Positions 8,707-17,875 are shown, counted from the first letter of the stretch. The stretch is 64,000 nt of DNA from Paenimyroides ummariense (GCF_900115115.1 NZ_FOVI01000006.1:62001-126000), one strand, 5' to 3'. Numbers and translations: made by a program. Notes: generated by a model not told the origin, from the letters alone.

Positions 8707-9112
8707 ATTTCAATAAAACTCCTCGTAAATCAGTTCCGGGAATATCGCTTAAAGCTTTGTCGTTTATGGTGTTGGTTTTAAAAACAAAAGTTTTGTCGAA
8801 CATTTTGTTGTTTAAAAAATAGGTAACAGCAAATTCGTTGTTTAACTGTAAAACGTTGTTTTCTAATAATTCAATTTTAATGATGCTTTTAGGAGCAACT
8901 TCTTTAAAAGCATGACGAAACGTTCCGGTTGCACGCTGTTCGTTATTGATGATGCCATAAGCACGAGAAACAGCTAAAACCATTTCTAAAGTTTCGTCGG
9001 TGTTATTTATCAGATAAACATACCAGCTGTTTTCCAGAAAATCATCGTTCCATTGCTGTATAGCTGCTAAAAAAACATTTTCCGATTTAGGAAAATCGAT
9101 ATCCTTTTTCAT
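8705..9112 (-). CDS. Conserved hypothetical protein (135 aa)
   Basis: The 135-residue protein has no signal peptide, membrane segment or recognised catalytic motif. It is rich in beta-strand-like stretches, for example SWYVYLINNT and FAVTYFLNNKMFDKTFVFKT, suggesting a small beta fold. It begins MKKDIDFPKSEN and ends TDLRGVLLK. I recall similar short proteins in Flavobacteria but cannot name a function. It converges on terC and shares the terminator at 8674. The ATG start at 9112 is the only reasonable one. Confidence 0.65.
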   Translation of the reverse strand: MKKDIDFPKSENVFLAAIQQWNDDFLENSWYVYLINNTDETLEMVLAVSRAYGIINNEQRATGTFRHAFKEVAPKSIIKIELLENNVLQLNNEFAVTYFLNNKMFDKTFVFKTNTINDKALSDIPGTDLRGVLLK

Positions 9113-9461
9113 TCTAAAAATTTAAAAAACAAATGTAGTGCAAAACTTTTTAATTATTTTTAAGATAAATTATTAAAAAATTATATTAAAGTTTGTGAAA
9201 TGTTATTTTAATTCGTACATTCGATAATATATTTTTAGTATTTAAAGAAATAAATTGGTTTTTGGTTAGATTAAAATGATTAGCAAAAATTTGCTATGAA
9301 GAAGAATCGCTCCATTTTTTGGAGCGATTTTTTTAAATTCTTTTTATAATGAAAATTTGTTCTGTTTTATTATTTTTACACATTAAAGTACAGAACGTTA
9401 AGTTTTTTAAATTATTTATACGAAATTCTGTGTTTTTTAGTTATTGTAAAAAATCAATCTA
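9113..9461. other. 349-base AT-rich intergenic region with an orphan hairpin
   Basis: No convincing gene is present between the minus-strand hypothetical gene and sprE. The region should hold the promoters of both. It contains a strong hairpin at 9305-9335, listed separately, that no upstream gene explains. The only small reading frame near it is seven codons long. Confidence 0.5.
9305..9335 (+). terminator. Orphan terminator-like hairpin
   Basis: A perfect 10-bp stem, AATCGCTCCA (9305-9314) and TGGAGCGATT (9320-9329), is followed by a T-run. The nearest upstream gene is transcribed in the other direction, so it does not terminate a recognised gene. It may end a small RNA or antisense transcript, or act in the sprE leader. 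Confidence 0.6.
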
Positions 9462-12023
9462 TTGAAAACTGTTTCCTTTAAATATATTCCTGTCTTATTT
9501 ATTCTTTTGGTAGCCATTGCTTGTTCTACCGAAAAAGCAGGCTTTGCCAATAAAAGATATCACGCTACTACCACCAAATACAACGTGCTTTACAACGGTA
9601 CGGTTGCTTATGACCGTGGTGTAATGGAACTTAAAAAGAAATATGTCGATGATTTTTCGAATCTGATTACAGTTGAACCTGCCCAAAAAGATGAAAAAGC
9701 ACTGATAATTACGGGCGTTGCAGAGAAAAATCCACATTTTCAACGAGCAGAAGACAAAGCTGTAAAAGCTGCCCAAAAGCACTCTATAAATGTTGCTGGT
9801 AAAGAACACAATCCGCAGATGGATGAAGCGTATATGCTTTTGGGTAAAGCGCGTTATCAGGATTTGCGATTTGTACCTGCGATTGAAGCTTTCAATTACA
9901 TCATTTTAAAGTATCCCGACAGTGATTTGTTTTATGATGCGTTGGTTTGGAAAGAAAAAACCAATTTAAAATTAGAATATTACGGGTTGGCGATACAAAA
10001 TATCAAAAAGATTTTTAGAGATAGTGAAGCTGCTTTAAAAAATCAAACAAAAGCCGATGCCTACGCCACTTTAGCACAAGGCTACATTCATTTAGAACAT
10101 TTAGACTCTGCTAAAATTCCTTTACAACAAGCAATTGATCTTACAAGCGATACCGACGAAAAGGCTCGCTATACATACATTTTAGGACAGTTGAACAGCA
10201 AAACCGGTCAGAAAAGTGATGCGGTTAAAAATTTCCAAGATGTAATAGATTATAATCGCAGAATTTCTCGTGCATTGGTTATTAATGCGCATGCCGAAAA
10301 ATTTGCCAATCAGGATATTTCCACTGTTGATACTACAGCGTTTGTCCGCCAATATTTATCGTTGTTGAACGATCGTGAGAACCGCCCGTATTCCGATATA
10401 ATTTTTCATCAGTTGGGTGTGATGCACGAAGCGTACGATTTAAAAGATAAAGCCATTAAAGATTACAATATGTCTTTAAGAGTTGGAAAGACTAATGAAT
10501 ATGTAAAAGTATCCAACTACAACAAGCTGGCAAATATCTACTATCAGAAAAAACAGTTCGAGACAGCCGGAAAATATTACGATTCAACAATGGTTTACAT
10601 GAACCCTATGTCGCGCGAATATGTTCAGGTAAAACGTAAAAGAAATAATTTGGTTGATATTGTTCGATACGAACAAATCGCCCGAAAAAATGACAGTATT
10701 TTGAATTTGGTTGGTAAAGACGATAGACAGCGCCGACAAGAAATTGAAAAGCTGATCGAAAAACTGAAGGCAGATGATGCCAAAGCACAGCAAGTAGCTG
10801 CTCAACAGGCAAATCCGCAAATGCCGGGAATGGCGCCAAGTACAAGTGCGTCGTCAAATTTCTATTTTTACAATACCAATACCGTACAGCAAGGTAAAAG
10901 CGAATTTAACAGAAAATGGGGTAACAGACCGTTAACCGACAATTGGCGTTGGTCATCGGTAGCTTCGAGCAGTGCGGCAACAGTTGCTGCAAATACACAA
11001 CAAACCGAAGATCAAACAGCAGCTGGAACTCCAACCGAAGAAGATCCGAACGATCCTGCGGTGGCACGATACAATGTAGATTTCTATCTGAAACAAATCC
11101 CGACAGATCAAACAGAATTAACCAATCTTAAAACAGAGCGCGACAATGCGTATTATCAGTTAGGATTGTTGTACAGCGATCGATTGGAAGAATATGAAGT
11201 GGCTGCGGGTAAATTAGAACATTTGCTTTCTATAAATCCGGAAGTTGGTTTAATTGAACCTGCAAAATATCATTTGTATAAGATCTATTTAAAGATCGAT
11301 CCTGCCAAAGCGCAAGCAATGTTGGAAGATTTAAAAACGAACCATCCAAATTCAAGATACACGCAGGTGGCAATGAATCCGAATACGGTGCTTTCTACAG
11401 AAGGATCTCCAGTTGATGATTACAATAAAATTTACCGCTTGTACGCAAATGGTGCTTTTTATGAAACCTTACAGGAATTAGATACGAAAATACCAACGGT
11501 TATTGGCGATGGAATCATCAGTAAATACGAATTGTTAAAAGCAATGACGATTGGTAAACTACGCGGATTGACCAATTACCGTGAAGCGTTAGAATATGTG
11601 GCATTAACGTATCCTACAACAAAAGAAGGAAAAGAAGCAGAACGAATCATTGCGAAAGATTTGCCTAAATTACAAGGATTACAGTTTAAACGCGATTTAT
11701 CTAAAAACATAAAAATGGTTTATGCAGTTCCATATCCGTTAACAGAAGAGGGTAGTGCCTTAAAGCTGAAGTTGGAACAATATGCAAACGACCGACGCCA
11801 TACCGGGCTTATTTTTAGTGCCGATATGTATAACGATAACACTATTTTCTTTGTACTGCACGGGGTTAAATCGGGTAACATAGCAAAATCGGCGCAAATG
11901 TATCTGGAATTAGAATCGGATTACAACATTAAGCAGAATCCTGTTTTAATAAGTACCGATGATTACGGTGTGGTGCTTATCAAGAAAAACTGGGAAGAAT
12001 ATATTAAGGATGCCGGAAAATAA
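9462..12023 (+). CDS. sprE: PorW/SprE type gliding motility and type IX secretion lipoprotein (TPR)
   Basis: This 853-residue protein has a lipoprotein signal with a lipobox ending at C21 (LVAIAC). After it comes the segment RYHATTTKYNVLYNG that I associate with SprE/PorW, the periplasmic TPR lipoprotein needed for type IX secretion and gliding in Flavobacteria. Several tetratricopeptide repeats are visible between residues 110 and 400, for example AYMLLGKARYQDLRFVPAIE. A low-complexity Gln/Ala/Thr linker covers about 430-520, followed by further TPR-like helices. The start is a TTG at 9462; it is kept because it gives a complete signal peptide and no ATG lies nearby. The 3' end overlaps atpZ by 14 bases. 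Confidence 0.85.
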   Translation: MKTVSFKYIPVLFILLVAIACSTEKAGFANKRYHATTTKYNVLYNGTVAYDRGVMELKKKYVDDFSNLITVEPAQKDEKALIITGVAEKNPHFQRAEDKAVKAAQKHSINVAGKEHNPQMDEAYMLLGKARYQDLRFVPAIEAFNYIILKYPDSDLFYDALVWKEKTNLKLEYYGLAIQNIKKIFRDSEAALKNQTKADAYATLAQGYIHLEHLDSAKIPLQQAIDLTSDTDEKARYTYILGQLNSKTGQKSDAVKNFQDVIDYNRRISRALVINAHAEKFANQDISTVDTTAFVRQYLSLLNDRENRPYSDIIFHQLGVMHEAYDLKDKAIKDYNMSLRVGKTNEYVKVSNYNKLANIYYQKKQFETAGKYYDSTMVYMNPMSREYVQVKRKRNNLVDIVRYEQIARKNDSILNLVGKDDRQRRQEIEKLIEKLKADDAKAQQVAAQQANPQMPGMAPSTSASSNFYFYNTNTVQQGKSEFNRKWGNRPLTDNWRWSSVASSSAATVAANTQQTEDQTAAGTPTEEDPNDPAVARYNVDFYLKQIPTDQTELTNLKTERDNAYYQLGLLYSDRLEEYEVAAGKLEHLLSINPEVGLIEPAKYHLYKIYLKIDPAKAQAMLEDLKTNHPNSRYTQVAMNPNTVLSTEGSPVDDYNKIYRLYANGAFYETLQELDTKIPTVIGDGIISKYELLKAMTIGKLRGLTNYREALEYVALTYPTTKEGKEAERIIAKDLPKLQGLQFKRDLSKNIKMVYAVPYPLTEEGSALKLKLEQYANDRRHTGLIFSADMYNDNTIFFVLHGVKSGNIAKSAQMYLELESDYNIKQNPVLISTDDYGVVLIKKNWEEYIKDAGK

Positions 12024-12249
12024 CAAACTGCCCAAAAAACCAAGTGTTGCCAGTAAGTGGTTGATTTTTACATCGATTCCCTTTCAAATGGGTGCAACAA
12101 TTTATGTGTTTTACAAGATTGGCGGCTGGTTAGATAAAAAGTATTTAATATATGACGATTGGGGAACAAAAAGTGTAACTTTGCTCGGAATTTTTCTGGC
12201 AATGTATCAAGTCATCAGTCAGGTTAATAAATTAAATAAAAATGGGTAA
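12010..12249 (+). CDS. AtpZ/AtpI-family F0F1 ATPase-associated protein
   Basis: From the ATG at 12010 the protein is 79 residues long. It has two membrane helices (FTSIPFQMGATIYVFYKIGG and the VTLLGIFLAMYQVI segment) separated by GGWLDKKY, a layout typical of the AtpZ/AtpI family. Members assist c-ring assembly or Mg2+ supply for the ATP synthase. The longer open frame from 11959 reads inside sprE and is not preferred. The gene overlaps sprE upstream and the DUF6168 gene downstream by 8 bases, so translation is probably coupled. Confidence 0.82.
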   Translation: MPENNKLPKKPSVASKWLIFTSIPFQMGATIYVFYKIGGWLDKKYLIYDDWGTKSVTLLGIFLAMYQVISQVNKLNKNG

Positions 12250-12649
12250 AGCATTAGCTTTTATAGGTCAGTTGGCAATTTTGGCGCTGGTTTCCTTCGG
12301 TTTGCACTTTTTGTTACAGTCAATCACCAAACACCTGCCTTTGTGGGATACCGCTTACATGCAGCTTTGGCAAATTTATGCGTTGCAGTTTCTGCTGTCG
12401 GCATTGTTAATTTTTGCTGTGGTAGGTATTGGGAAAAGCATGCCGCAAAATTTAGGATTTATATTTTTAGGATTCTTAACGCTAAAACTGGTAATTAATT
12501 ATTTTGCTATAAGCAGTGCGTTGAAAACCAGTGCAGCAGATGATTTTTTTAAATACAATTTTTTAGCCGTTTTCTTTTTGTTTATGTTTTTTGATGTGTA
12601 CGTAACGTATCGTGTTTTAAATCAATCACATTCATCAGAAAATAAATAA
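12242..12649 (+). CDS. DUF6168-like membrane protein of the ATP synthase locus
   Basis: The 135-residue protein has four hydrophobic segments, near residues 5-25, 43-65, 70-92 and 108-125. It occupies the position between atpZ and atpB that atpI-type genes hold elsewhere. It resembles the DUF6168 family of Bacteroidota. A role in ATP synthase assembly is inferred from position only. It overlaps atpZ by 8 bases, while a separate promoter follows for atpB. Confidence 0.7.
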   Translation: MGKALAFIGQLAILALVSFGLHFLLQSITKHLPLWDTAYMQLWQIYALQFLLSALLIFAVVGIGKSMPQNLGFIFLGFLTLKLVINYFAISSALKTSAADDFFKYNFLAVFFLFMFFDVYVTYRVLNQSHSSENK

Positions 12650-12694
12650 ATAAAAAAAGTTTAAAATACTTCTGTGCGGAAACGATAAATTATG

Positions 12695-12702
12695 TATTTT
12701 TG
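12695..12702 (+). promoter_or_regulatory. Bacteroidota -7 promoter element for atpB
   Basis: TATTTTTG matches TAnnTTTG and lies 38 bases before the preferred atpB ATG. An ATG at 12692 lies upstream of this element, so it cannot be in a transcript that starts here. Confidence 0.65.
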
Positions 12703-12739
12703 CACAAAATTTTTGAAACATAAAAAATTTAATCCCGGT

Positions 12740-13906
12740 ATGGTGACTATTAAAAAATCACTTCATTTACTAACAGCTGCTTTATTTGCTTTGATGCCAT
12801 TGGTTTCAAATGCAGAAACACCAGTTGTTTCAGCGCATGATTCTTTGCACGCTGTTACTACAGAAACGTCACATGAAACTCATGATTCACATGATACACA
12901 TGCTGAGGTTGATCCAAGTTCAAGAGAATTTGTACAAGCTTACACAGAGCATCACTTAATGGACGATCATTATTATTCGTTCTTTGGAAATGCAGAAGAG
13001 CACAAACATTATGGTTTTGGATTACCAGTTATTTTGATTGATAACGGTCTGAAAGTTTTTATGTCAACCGAAGATTTTGTTTACAAAGGAACAGTTGTAG
13101 AAAACGGCGGACAACATTATAAATACTACCACGGTAAAATTTATAAAACAGATGCTGCTGGTACCATTTCTTATGATGAGCATCATCATCCTACAAATGA
13201 AAAACCTTTCGATATTTCTATCACTAAAAATGTTGTAGGTTTATTATTAGCAACTGTATTATTATTTTTAGGATTTACTGCTTTAGCAAAAACATACAAA
13301 TCATCACCAAATAACTTACCTAAAGGAATTGCACGCGCATTAGAACCATTGGTAATTTATGTACGCGATGAAATGGCTCGCCCAAACATTGGTGAGAAAA
13401 AATATAAAAAGTACATGCCGTATTTATTATCGGTTTTCTTTTTAATCTTCTTATTAAACTTATTAGGTTTAACGCCACTTGGGTTAAACGTTACAGGAAA
13501 CATATCAATTACTGTTTGTTTGGCATTGTTTACGTTCTTATATGTAAACTTTAGCGGAAATGCAGATTACTGGAAACACATTTTCTGGATGCCGGGTGTG
13601 CCGTGGCCAATGAAAATTGTTTTAGCGCCAATTGAGGTTTTAGGTATGTTTACAAAACCATTCTCGTTATTAATTCGTTTGTTCGCAAATATTACAGCAG
13701 GTCACTCGGTAGTAATGGGGTTAATTGCAGTAGCGTTTGTAATGAAACAAACATTAACAACGCCAGGTGCAGTAGGTGTGTCGTTCTTGCTAACTTTATT
13801 CTTAACAGTGTTAGAATTATTAGTAGCATTTTTACAGGCGTTTATCTTTACAATGTTATCATCATTGTTTATTGGTTCGGCTGTTGAAGAACACGATCAT
13901 CATTAA
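12740..13906 (+). CDS. atpB: ATP synthase F0 subunit a
   Basis: From the ATG at 12740 the protein has 388 residues and starts with a signal-peptide-like segment ending near VSNAET. A His/Asp-rich extension of about 130 residues follows, then the five to six membrane helices of subunit a. The conserved proton-channel arginine lies in SLLIRLFANITAGHS. The C-terminus is again histidine-rich (EEHDHH). The large N-terminal extension is common in Bacteroidota AtpB proteins, and its role is unclear. The upstream in-frame ATG at 12692 is rejected because it lies before the -7 promoter element. It heads the atpBEFHAG cluster. Confidence 0.95.
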   Translation: MVTIKKSLHLLTAALFALMPLVSNAETPVVSAHDSLHAVTTETSHETHDSHDTHAEVDPSSREFVQAYTEHHLMDDHYYSFFGNAEEHKHYGFGLPVILIDNGLKVFMSTEDFVYKGTVVENGGQHYKYYHGKIYKTDAAGTISYDEHHHPTNEKPFDISITKNVVGLLLATVLLFLGFTALAKTYKSSPNNLPKGIARALEPLVIYVRDEMARPNIGEKKYKKYMPYLLSVFFLIFLLNLLGLTPLGLNVTGNISITVCLALFTFLYVNFSGNADYWKHIFWMPGVPWPMKIVLAPIEVLGMFTKPFSLLIRLFANITAGHSVVMGLIAVAFVMKQTLTTPGAVGVSFLLTLFLTVLELLVAFLQAFIFTMLSSLFIGSAVEEHDHH

Positions 13907-13962
13907 TAGAAAAAAGTAAAAGAGTATTAAAATTTTGTTTAATTATATATAAATCATTTATC

Positions 13963-14157
13963 ATGACAATTCCAAATTTAGTAGGTGCTGGTTTAATCGT
14001 TATCGGAGCAGGTATCGGTTTAGGTAAAATTGGTGGTTCTGCAATGGACGCTATCGCTCGTCAGCCAGAAGCTGCTGGGAAAATCCAAACTGCAATGATC
14101 ATCATTGGTGCATTATTAGAAGGTTTAGCATTCGGTGCTTTAATCTTAGGAGCTTAA
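13963..14157 (+). CDS. atpE: ATP synthase F0 subunit c
   Basis: The 64-residue hairpin protein forms the rotating c-ring. Two glycine-rich membrane helices flank the RQP loop (R33-Q34-P35) that contacts the rotor stalk. The ion-carrying carboxylate is E53 in ALLEGLAFG. The residue after it is glycine rather than the serine or threonine typical of Na+-binding c subunits, so proton coupling is likely. The gene sits in the usual place between atpB and atpF and is followed by a strong hairpin. Confidence 0.96.
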   Translation: MTIPNLVGAGLIVIGAGIGLGKIGGSAMDAIARQPEAAGKIQTAMIIIGALLEGLAFGALILGA

Positions 14158-14164
14158 TTACAAT

Positions 14165-14201
14165 AAACAATATCTGTAACGGTTGGTTGCAGATATTGTT
14201 T
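14165..14201 (+). promoter_or_regulatory. Intergenic hairpin between atpE and atpF
   Basis: A perfect 12-bp stem, AAACAATATCTG (14165-14176) and CAGATATTGTTT (14190-14201), directly follows the atpE stop. The T-tail is weak, so it is either an attenuator or an mRNA-stabilising structure rather than a full terminator. Confidence 0.7.
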
Positions 14202-14249
14202 AATTAAACAAAAATTACAGTAAAAATTAAAAGTTACATTTAAGATATA

Positions 14250-14750
14250 ATGGAAAAGTTAATCAACGATTTTAGTTTAGGTTTATTCTTTTGGCAAGCG
14301 ATCATCTTAGTAGTTATAATTTTCTTATTAGGAAAATTTGCTTGGAAACCTATCGTTAATGCTTTAGAGGCACGCGAAGAAGGAATTGCAGATGCTTTAG
14401 CAGCAGCAGAAAACGCAAAAAGAGAGTTAACGAACTTAAAAGCAGATAACGAAAAATTATTGGCTGAAGCACGTTTAGAGCGCGATGCAATGTTAAAAGA
14501 AGCGCGCGAAATGAAAGACAAAATGATTGCTGAAGCTAAAGAAGAAGCTCAAACTGCAGGTGCACAAATGATTGCACAAGCACAGGCATCTATCCAAAGC
14601 GAGAAAAACGCTGCAATGGCTGATATTAAAAATCAGGTTTCTACATTATCAATTGATATCGCAGAAAAATTATTAAAAGGTCAGTTAGCAGACAAGCAAG
14701 CGCAAGAGCAATTGGTTGGATCATTATTAAACGATATTAAATTAAATTAA
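14250..14750 (+). CDS. atpF: ATP synthase F0 subunit b
   Basis: The 166-residue subunit has one N-terminal membrane helix (FFWQAIILVVIIFLLGKFAW, residues 13-32). A long charged, alanine-rich helix follows and forms the peripheral stalk. The length and layout match bacterial b subunits. It lies 9 bases before atpH, as expected for a co-transcribed synthase cluster. Confidence 0.94.
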   Translation: MEKLINDFSLGLFFWQAIILVVIIFLLGKFAWKPIVNALEAREEGIADALAAAENAKRELTNLKADNEKLLAEARLERDAMLKEAREMKDKMIAEAKEEAQTAGAQMIAQAQASIQSEKNAAMADIKNQVSTLSIDIAEKLLKGQLADKQAQEQLVGSLLNDIKLN

Positions 14751-14759
14751 TAGTACGTT

Positions 14760-15293
14760 ATGACGGGAACAAGAGCAGCCTTAAGATACGCTAAAGCAAT
14801 TCTTGACGTGTCTAACGCAAAAGGAAATGCGGAAGTGGTTGGTACAGATATGAAAACAATATCTGATGCTATTTCACAAAGCAGTGAGTTAAAGTTATTT
14901 TTAGAAAATCCGGTAATTAAAGGAGAATCTAAATTAGCTGCCTTAAACGAAATTTTTGCTTCGGCTAACGCAGATACTAAAAACTTATTTTCGGTTTTAT
15001 TACAAAACAAGCGTTTAGATATTTTAGAAGCAATTACAGCACAATACGCTACATTGTATGACGAGTTAAAAGGAACAGAAGTTGCTTATGTAACTACAGC
15101 TACACCTTTAACACCGGCATTAGAAGCACAGGTATTGGCAAAAGTAAAAGAACTTTCTACAAAAGAAGTTACTATTGTAAACGAAGTAAATAAAGACATT
15201 ATTGGCGGCTTTATTATTCGTTTGGGCGATATGCAGTACAATGCATCAATTGCAAACAAATTAAGTCAATTAAAAAGAGAATTTAATAATTAA
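14760..15293 (+). CDS. atpH: ATP synthase F1 subunit delta
   Basis: The 177-residue protein has the OSCP/delta N-terminal helical domain, beginning RAALRYAKAILDVS. The conserved C-terminal segment VNKDIIGGFIIRLGDMQYNASI is present. It joins the peripheral stalk to the catalytic head. It is located between atpF and atpA with short gaps, in canonical order. Confidence 0.94.
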   Translation: MTGTRAALRYAKAILDVSNAKGNAEVVGTDMKTISDAISQSSELKLFLENPVIKGESKLAALNEIFASANADTKNLFSVLLQNKRLDILEAITAQYATLYDELKGTEVAYVTTATPLTPALEAQVLAKVKELSTKEVTIVNEVNKDIIGGFIIRLGDMQYNASIANKLSQLKREFNN

Positions 15294-15330
15294 AATCACA
15301 CACGGTTAACGTGATAAAATAGTCAAACGC

Positions 15331-16905
15331 ATGGCAGCAATTAATCCTGCTGAGATTTCAGCAATATTAAAGAAACAATTATCTGGTTTTACAGCAGAAG
15401 GATCTGTAGAAGAAGTTGGTACCGTTTTAACAATAGGTGATGGTATTGCACGTGTTCACGGATTGGCAAACGCACAATATGGTGAGTTGGTTCAGTTTGA
15501 GAATGGTTTAGAGGCAATGGTTCAAAACTTAGAAGAAGATAACGTTGGGGTTGTTTTATTTGGCCCATCTACTGGTGTAAGCGAAGGATCTACTGTAAAA
15601 AGAACAGGTCGTATCGCATCTATCAAAGTAGGTGAAGGTATGTTAGGACGTGTGGTTGATACTTTAGGTAACCCAATTGATGGTAAAGGACCTATCACTG
15701 GCGATTTATACGAAATGCCAATCGAGCGTAAAGCTCCTGGTGTAGTTTTCCGTCAGCCGGTAACCGAGCCAATGCAAACAGGTATCAAAGCAATCGATGC
15801 AATGATTCCGGTTGGTCGTGGTCAACGTGAGTTGGTTATTGGTGACCGTCAAACTGGTAAAACTACTGTTTGTATCGATACCATTTTAAATCAAAAAGAA
15901 TTTTACGATGCTGGTAAACCAGTATTCTGTATATATGTTGCTGTTGGGCAAAAAGCTTCTACAGTAGCAAACATTGCAAAAACATTAGAAGAAAAAGGCG
16001 CAATGGCTTATTCTGTAATTGTTGCTGCAAACGCATCAGATCCTGCTCCAATGCAGGTATATGCTCCAATGGCAGGTGCTGCAATTGGTGAGTATTTCCG
16101 TGATACAGGTCGTCCTGCATTAATTGTTTATGATGATTTATCTAAACAAGCGGTAGCTTACCGTGAAATGTCTTTGATCTTACGTCGTCCACCAGGTCGT
16201 GAGGCGTATCCTGGAGACGTTTTCTACCTTCACTCTCGTTTATTAGAGCGTGCTGCAAAAGTAATCGGTGACGATGAAATCGCAAAAAACATGAACGATT
16301 TACCAGAATCGTTAAAGCCAATCGTTAAAGGTGGTGGTTCGTTAACTGCTTTACCAATTATCGAAACTCAGGCTGGTGACGTTTCTGCATATATCCCAAC
16401 AAACGTAATTTCGATTACAGACGGGCAAATCTTCTTAGAGTCTGATTTATTCAACTCTGGTGTACGTCCGGCGATTAACGTAGGTATTTCGGTATCTCGT
16501 GTTGGTGGTAACGCGCAAATTAAATCAATGAAAAAAGTAGCTGGTACATTAAAATTAGACCAAGCGCAATTCCGTGAATTAGAAGCTTTCGCGAAATTTG
16601 GTTCTGATTTAGATGCTGCTACAATGAACGTAATTGAGAAAGGTAAACGTAACGTTGAAATCTTAAAGCAAACAGTTAACGATCCTTACACGGTAGAAGA
16701 TCAAATTGCGATCATCTATGCAGGTTCTAAAAACTTATTGCGTAACGTTCCTGTAGAAAAAGTAAAAGAGTTCGAAAAAGAATTCTTACAAGTATTAAAC
16801 TTATCGTACCGCGATACTTTAAATGCGTTAAAAGCAGGTAACTTATCTGATGATGCTACAGCTACATTAGAGAAAGTTGCAAAAGAAGTATCGTCTAAAT
16901 ACTAA
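15331..16905 (+). CDS. atpA: ATP synthase F1 subunit alpha
   Basis: The 524-residue alpha subunit carries the P-loop GDRQTGKT at residues 171-178. Further on it has the [10 protein letters not shown] segment and the SVSRVGG block with the arginine finger that completes the catalytic site on beta. The length is normal. The gene is GC-richer and uses preferred codons (for example CGT and GGT), as expected for a highly expressed gene. It is separated from atpG by an 88-base gap with an inverted repeat. Confidence 0.97.
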   Translation: MAAINPAEISAILKKQLSGFTAEGSVEEVGTVLTIGDGIARVHGLANAQYGELVQFENGLEAMVQNLEEDNVGVVLFGPSTGVSEGSTVKRTGRIASIKVGEGMLGRVVDTLGNPIDGKGPITGDLYEMPIERKAPGVVFRQPVTEPMQTGIKAIDAMIPVGRGQRELVIGDRQTGKTTVCIDTILNQKEFYDAGKPVFCIYVAVGQKASTVANIAKTLEEKGAMAYSVIVAANASDPAPMQVYAPMAGAAIGEYFRDTGRPALIVYDDLSKQAVAYREMSLILRRPPGREAYPGDVFYLHSRLLERAAKVIGDDEIAKNMNDLPESLKPIVKGGGSLTALPIIETQAGDVSAYIPTNVISITDGQIFLESDLFNSGVRPAINVGISVSRVGGNAQIKSMKKVAGTLKLDQAQFRELEAFAKFGSDLDAATMNVIEKGKRNVEILKQTVNDPYTVEDQIAIIYAGSKNLLRNVPVEKVKEFEKEFLQVLNLSYRDTLNALKAGNLSDDATATLEKVAKEVSSKY

Positions 16906-16913
16906 TTTTAAAA

Positions 16914-16986
16914 GTATATTGTATATTGTAAAATGTATCAAGCTAATTTAGATGCCTTTACAATATACAATTTTACAATATACATT
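16914..16986 (+). repeat. Inverted and direct repeat in the atpA-atpG gap
   Basis: A 14-bp perfect inverted repeat, TTGTATATTGTAAA (16919-16932) and TTTACAATATACAA (16957-16970), fills the gap. A second near-copy of the right arm follows at 16971-16985. The stem is AT-rich without a T-tail, so it is more likely a repeat element or RNA structure than a terminator. Confidence 0.7.
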
Positions 16987-16993
16987 TTAAAAA

Positions 16994-17854
16994 ATGGCAA
17001 ACTTAAAAGAAATACGTAACAGAATCAATTCGGTATCATCAACTATGCAGATTACTTCTGCAATGAAGATGGTTTCTGCAGCAAAATTAAAAAAGGCGCA
17101 AGATGCTATTACTGCTATGCGTCCGTATGCAGAGAAATTAACCGAATTAATTCAGAATATTAGCGCAACATTAGAAGGCGATGCTGCTGGTGTTTACGCT
17201 GAACAACGTGAAGTTAACAAGGTTTTATTGGTTGTAATAACATCAAACCGCGGGTTGTGTGGTGCTTTTAATGCAAACGTAATTAAAGCTACACGTACCT
17301 TAATTGATACAACGTATGCAGGTAAAAATGTTGATGTACTAACAATTGGTAAAAAAGGATACGATTTGGTTGGAAAAACCGAAACTGTTTTTGCTAACCG
17401 CAGTGATTTGTTCGATGCCTTAACGTTTGTAAATGTTGAAGCGGTTGCCCAACAAATTATGGACGCGTTTATTGAAGGTACGTACGATAAAGTTGAATTG
17501 GTGTATAACCAGTTTAAAAACGCTGCTACGCAAATTGTATTAACAGAACAGTTTTTGCCTTTAAAACCAATTGAAACAGAAAGTAACGTTGCTACAGATT
17601 ATATTTATGAGCCTTCTAAAGAAGAAATCATTTTAAATTTAATACCAACATCGTTAAAAACGCAGTTATACAAAGCGGTTTTAGATTCTAACGCAGCTGA
17701 ACACGGCGCACGTATGACGGCTATGCATAAAGCAACCGATAATGCGAAAGATTTACGCGATCAGTTAAAATTAACGTATAACAAAGCACGTCAGGCTGCT
17801 ATTACAAACGAGATCTTAGAAATCGTTGGTGGTGCCGAAGCATTGAATAATTAA
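16994..17854 (+). CDS. atpG: ATP synthase F1 subunit gamma
   Basis: The 286-residue rotor subunit has the conserved N-terminal helix (KEIRNRINSVSSTMQITSAM) and the C-terminal helix (MTAMHKATDNAKDLRDQL), which form the coiled-coil shaft. The central ITSNRGLCGAFN motif is present. It is the last synthase gene here. The beta and epsilon genes do not follow, and a terminator closes the cluster. Confidence 0.95.
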   Translation: MANLKEIRNRINSVSSTMQITSAMKMVSAAKLKKAQDAITAMRPYAEKLTELIQNISATLEGDAAGVYAEQREVNKVLLVVITSNRGLCGAFNANVIKATRTLIDTTYAGKNVDVLTIGKKGYDLVGKTETVFANRSDLFDALTFVNVEAVAQQIMDAFIEGTYDKVELVYNQFKNAATQIVLTEQFLPLKPIETESNVATDYIYEPSKEEIILNLIPTSLKTQLYKAVLDSNAAEHGARMTAMHKATDNAKDLRDQLKLTYNKARQAAITNEILEIVGGAEALNN

Positions 17855-17875
17855 TACGTTTTTTAAAACATATTT

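Noticed and set aside
11959..12009. Longer atpZ start inside sprE
   Set aside because: The extra residues read through the sprE coding region in another frame and are not AtpZ-like; the ATG at 12010 gives a normal family length.
12692..12739. Longer atpB with start at 12692
   Set aside because: The ATG lies before the -7 promoter element, and the extension spoils the signal-like N-terminus.
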